Source of the DNA: Chamaea fasciata
Taxonomy: Eukaryota; Chordata; Aves; Passeriformes; Sylviidae
Reading direction: 5' to 3'
Length of the DNA stretch: 64,000 nt
Assembly: GCA_029207755.1 (NCBI GenBank)
Contig: JARCOQ010000003.1
Location: 93,326,646-93,390,645, forward strand
Under the pieces are notes generated by a model. That model was not told the origin of the DNA, made no database searches, and saw nothing but the letters and a program-made list of their open reading frames with translations. Each line of letters opens with the position of its first letter. The first letter of the stretch is position 1. Below are positions 62,260 to 64,000 of this stretch, one piece after another. A program made the position numbers and the translations under genes.

Positions 62260-62805
62260 TGTAGTGGTTTGAAAGCAAAACAAATGAGAGGCTCCAAGTC
62301 AGAGATACAATTTAATAGGAAGAAAGGAAAGAAAGTAAAATAAAATTGATGCAATAATACAGAAGACCACTGACAGGGTCAGAATACTACCTGAGCAGAG
62401 TGATGGAAGCAGTCCAGATGAGGTGGTCTTCCTGAAGTAGTGATCCTGTAGCAAAGTCTGGTAGCTCTGTTCCTCTGGGAATCCAGTGGGTAAGGGCAGC
62501 CTGTACTGTCCCAAACCCCAGATTATATCCAGGTGAGAATGCTTGGTTCCTCCCTCTGGGCGGAGCATCTCACAATGGGATGATGAGTCATGCTGGGGCT
62601 CCTTGATGGCCCATTAAACAGAGATAACTCCTGGAGGGAGTTATCTATGAGTCATGGGCAAGGCATCTAATGGGCCATTAACAGAAGATAATGGCCCAGA
62701 GGGAGGGGGTCTAGGAAAACACTGCCCCACCTGGATTCAACAGTTCATGAAGACGGTGATAGACGGTGAAGACTTTGTGCACATCCTATACTACAACCCA
62801 GGACA
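62260..62805 (-). mobile_element. Solo LTR of an endogenous retrovirus, 546 bp
   Basis: The plus-strand copy starts TGTAGTGG and ends GGACA, and is flanked by an exact 5-bp duplication CCTAA (62255-62259 and 62806-62810). Read on the minus strand it begins TGTCCTGGGTTGTAG and ends CCACTACA, with a polyadenylation signal ATTAAA (62316-62311) about 50 bases from its 3' end, which sets the orientation. It contains two TGAGTCA sites and a perfect 10-base palindrome. No internal viral sequence adjoins it. A 5-bp duplication is compatible with an ERVL-like element (inference). Confidence 0.82.
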
Positions 62806-62810
62806 CCTAA

Positions 62811-64000
62811 ACAATCTGGGAATGGGATGGAAAGAAAACCAGCCTTTCGTTAAGTCCAAGAGATTAATAACTTCAAATTTCGTGCTTTCTTTCCTGAGAC
62901 CACCAGAACAAAATCTTTCAGAAAAATAACATGTTCAGATCAACAGCCTGAGCTCACTCTGGGCACTTGAAAAGCCAAACAGGGCTTCTGAGTTACTAGC
63001 TGCCCACCTGGAATGGCATGTACAACATAAAGCAATATCAGGTGAGTCTCCCTGAAAACTGCATAGCTTGAGTTAGGAAAAGCAAGACCTGCATCTACCA
63101 AAATATTCACATCATTTGTTACAGTTCTGGATATACTACACTCCCTAGTTAAGAGACTTCACATCTTCTTGTTTCTGCACCTTCCAGTTCTTCTACATTT
63201 TACTATTTACCATCTTTGTGCTACCTTCCTTTGACAGTATCGCAGTCAGCTTCTCCAACACTGTCCTGCAATTCCCAGCACATTTTCAAAGCTTCTTTTC
63301 TTCTGAAAGAGGAAAAAAGGTAAAGCTAAGGCATTTCGTCTAGTTCTAACCCATCAGGGCAAAGTCCTCAAGAAAATACACATTTTAAATATATCTACCA
63401 GTCATTAAATGAGATTTTCCCCCTGAGATACTCTTCTTTCTGTGCTTGTCTGCAAATATGGCACAAGTGTGGCATGGACATATGCTTAGTTTCCACACAG
63501 AATAATCTCACTGAATTCCACAGGTAAAATTCGATCTAATTACAGTAAAAAAAAGACCTGTTCTTGATTGTTTTACCTAGGTACAGCATTTCAGCAGTAA
63601 AACTGCTGGCACAAACTGTCATGCTAAGCACAGCGTCTGCTGACACAGCAGCTATTCTACTTAAGGTTCAAGGACATTTTATATGTATTTAAGAAGAGAG
63701 ATAATGCATGTGTATGGTAATATACAATACTCTTTAAGCACTGGTAAAGCCATTCAAATGCAGAAAAACCACCTCAGTGTTACACAGAATAATGACTTTG
63801 ATGGATTGGTTAAGGGTTCAAAGACATGATGTACTTGATGCAGTGACCCCTCTGAACAGCAGAGGACATTTAGTTACTGCAACTTGTCCCTTGAATGGTA
63901 TCCTGAGAGAAGAACACTGGGACCAGTGAGGAAACTCAGCCTGGGGATAGGCAGAGAGAAAGGCTCTTTTGTGTGACAGCAGAGGCAGAATCCCAAATGC
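62811..64000. other. Intergenic DNA to the right edge, no gene seen
   Basis: No exon, repeat family or RNA gene is recognised. KBTBD11, the upstream neighbour of MYOM2 in mammals, is not seen in the window. Confidence 0.55.

Noticed and set aside
62299..62929. ORFs on both strands near 62.3-62.9 kb
   Set aside because: They lie within or across the border of the second solo LTR and resemble no viral or host protein.
56200..64000. Search for KBTBD11, the upstream neighbour of MYOM2 in mammals
   Set aside because: No long BTB/Kelch coding frame exists anywhere in the window, so the neighbour must be further right or elsewhere.

Overview
This window is vertebrate nuclear DNA, almost certainly from a bird and quite possibly a songbird. 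The evidence is several CR1 LINE fragments with the avian type of 3' end, two solo LTRs of avian endogenous-retrovirus type, AT-rich introns, and a protein very close to chicken M-protein as I remember it. The species assignment is inference.

The only gene I can support is MYOM2 (M-protein, myomesin-2), on the minus strand and running off the left edge. I could place 17 consecutive coding exons with canonical AG/GT borders between 38063 (start codon) and 1242. Their lengths sum to 2277 nt, or 759 codons, with intron phases that agree at every junction. They encode the N-terminal head, two Ig domains, three complete FN3 domains and the start of a fourth. This is about half of a protein of roughly 1450 residues; the remaining FN3 and Ig domains must lie to the left of base 1. 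MYOM2 rather than MYOM1 is indicated by a head with one CxxC pair instead of the Ser/Lys repeats of myomesin, by the FN3-1/FN3-2 linker, and by the FN3-4 opening.

The start-codon exon is preceded by an acceptor site, so at least one non-coding exon lies upstream. The best candidate is near 45.14-45.23 kb: an ATG-free exon ending in GTAAGT, behind a TATA-like box, an E-box and a perfect MEF2 consensus. A second possible exon of 80 nt lies at 40.0-40.1 kb.

Layout: 1-38 kb holds coding exons and introns (old CR1 copies at about 5.8, 10.5 and 26 kb; a 9.2 kb intron from 24.6 to 33.8 kb). The 5' non-coding part occupies 38-45.3 kb. From 45.3 to 64 kb there is intergenic DNA with no recognisable gene: two solo LTRs (47.5-48.2 and 62.3-62.8 kb), CR1 pieces (52.5-53.2, 55.0, 61.4-61.8 kb) and microsatellites.

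I found no previously undescribed multi-gene system. The items most worth checking are the candidate muscle promoter, the 80-nt candidate exon, an E-box cluster in the large intron, a small intronic ORF with a membrane-helix-like end, and AP-1 sites with a palindrome in the second LTR.
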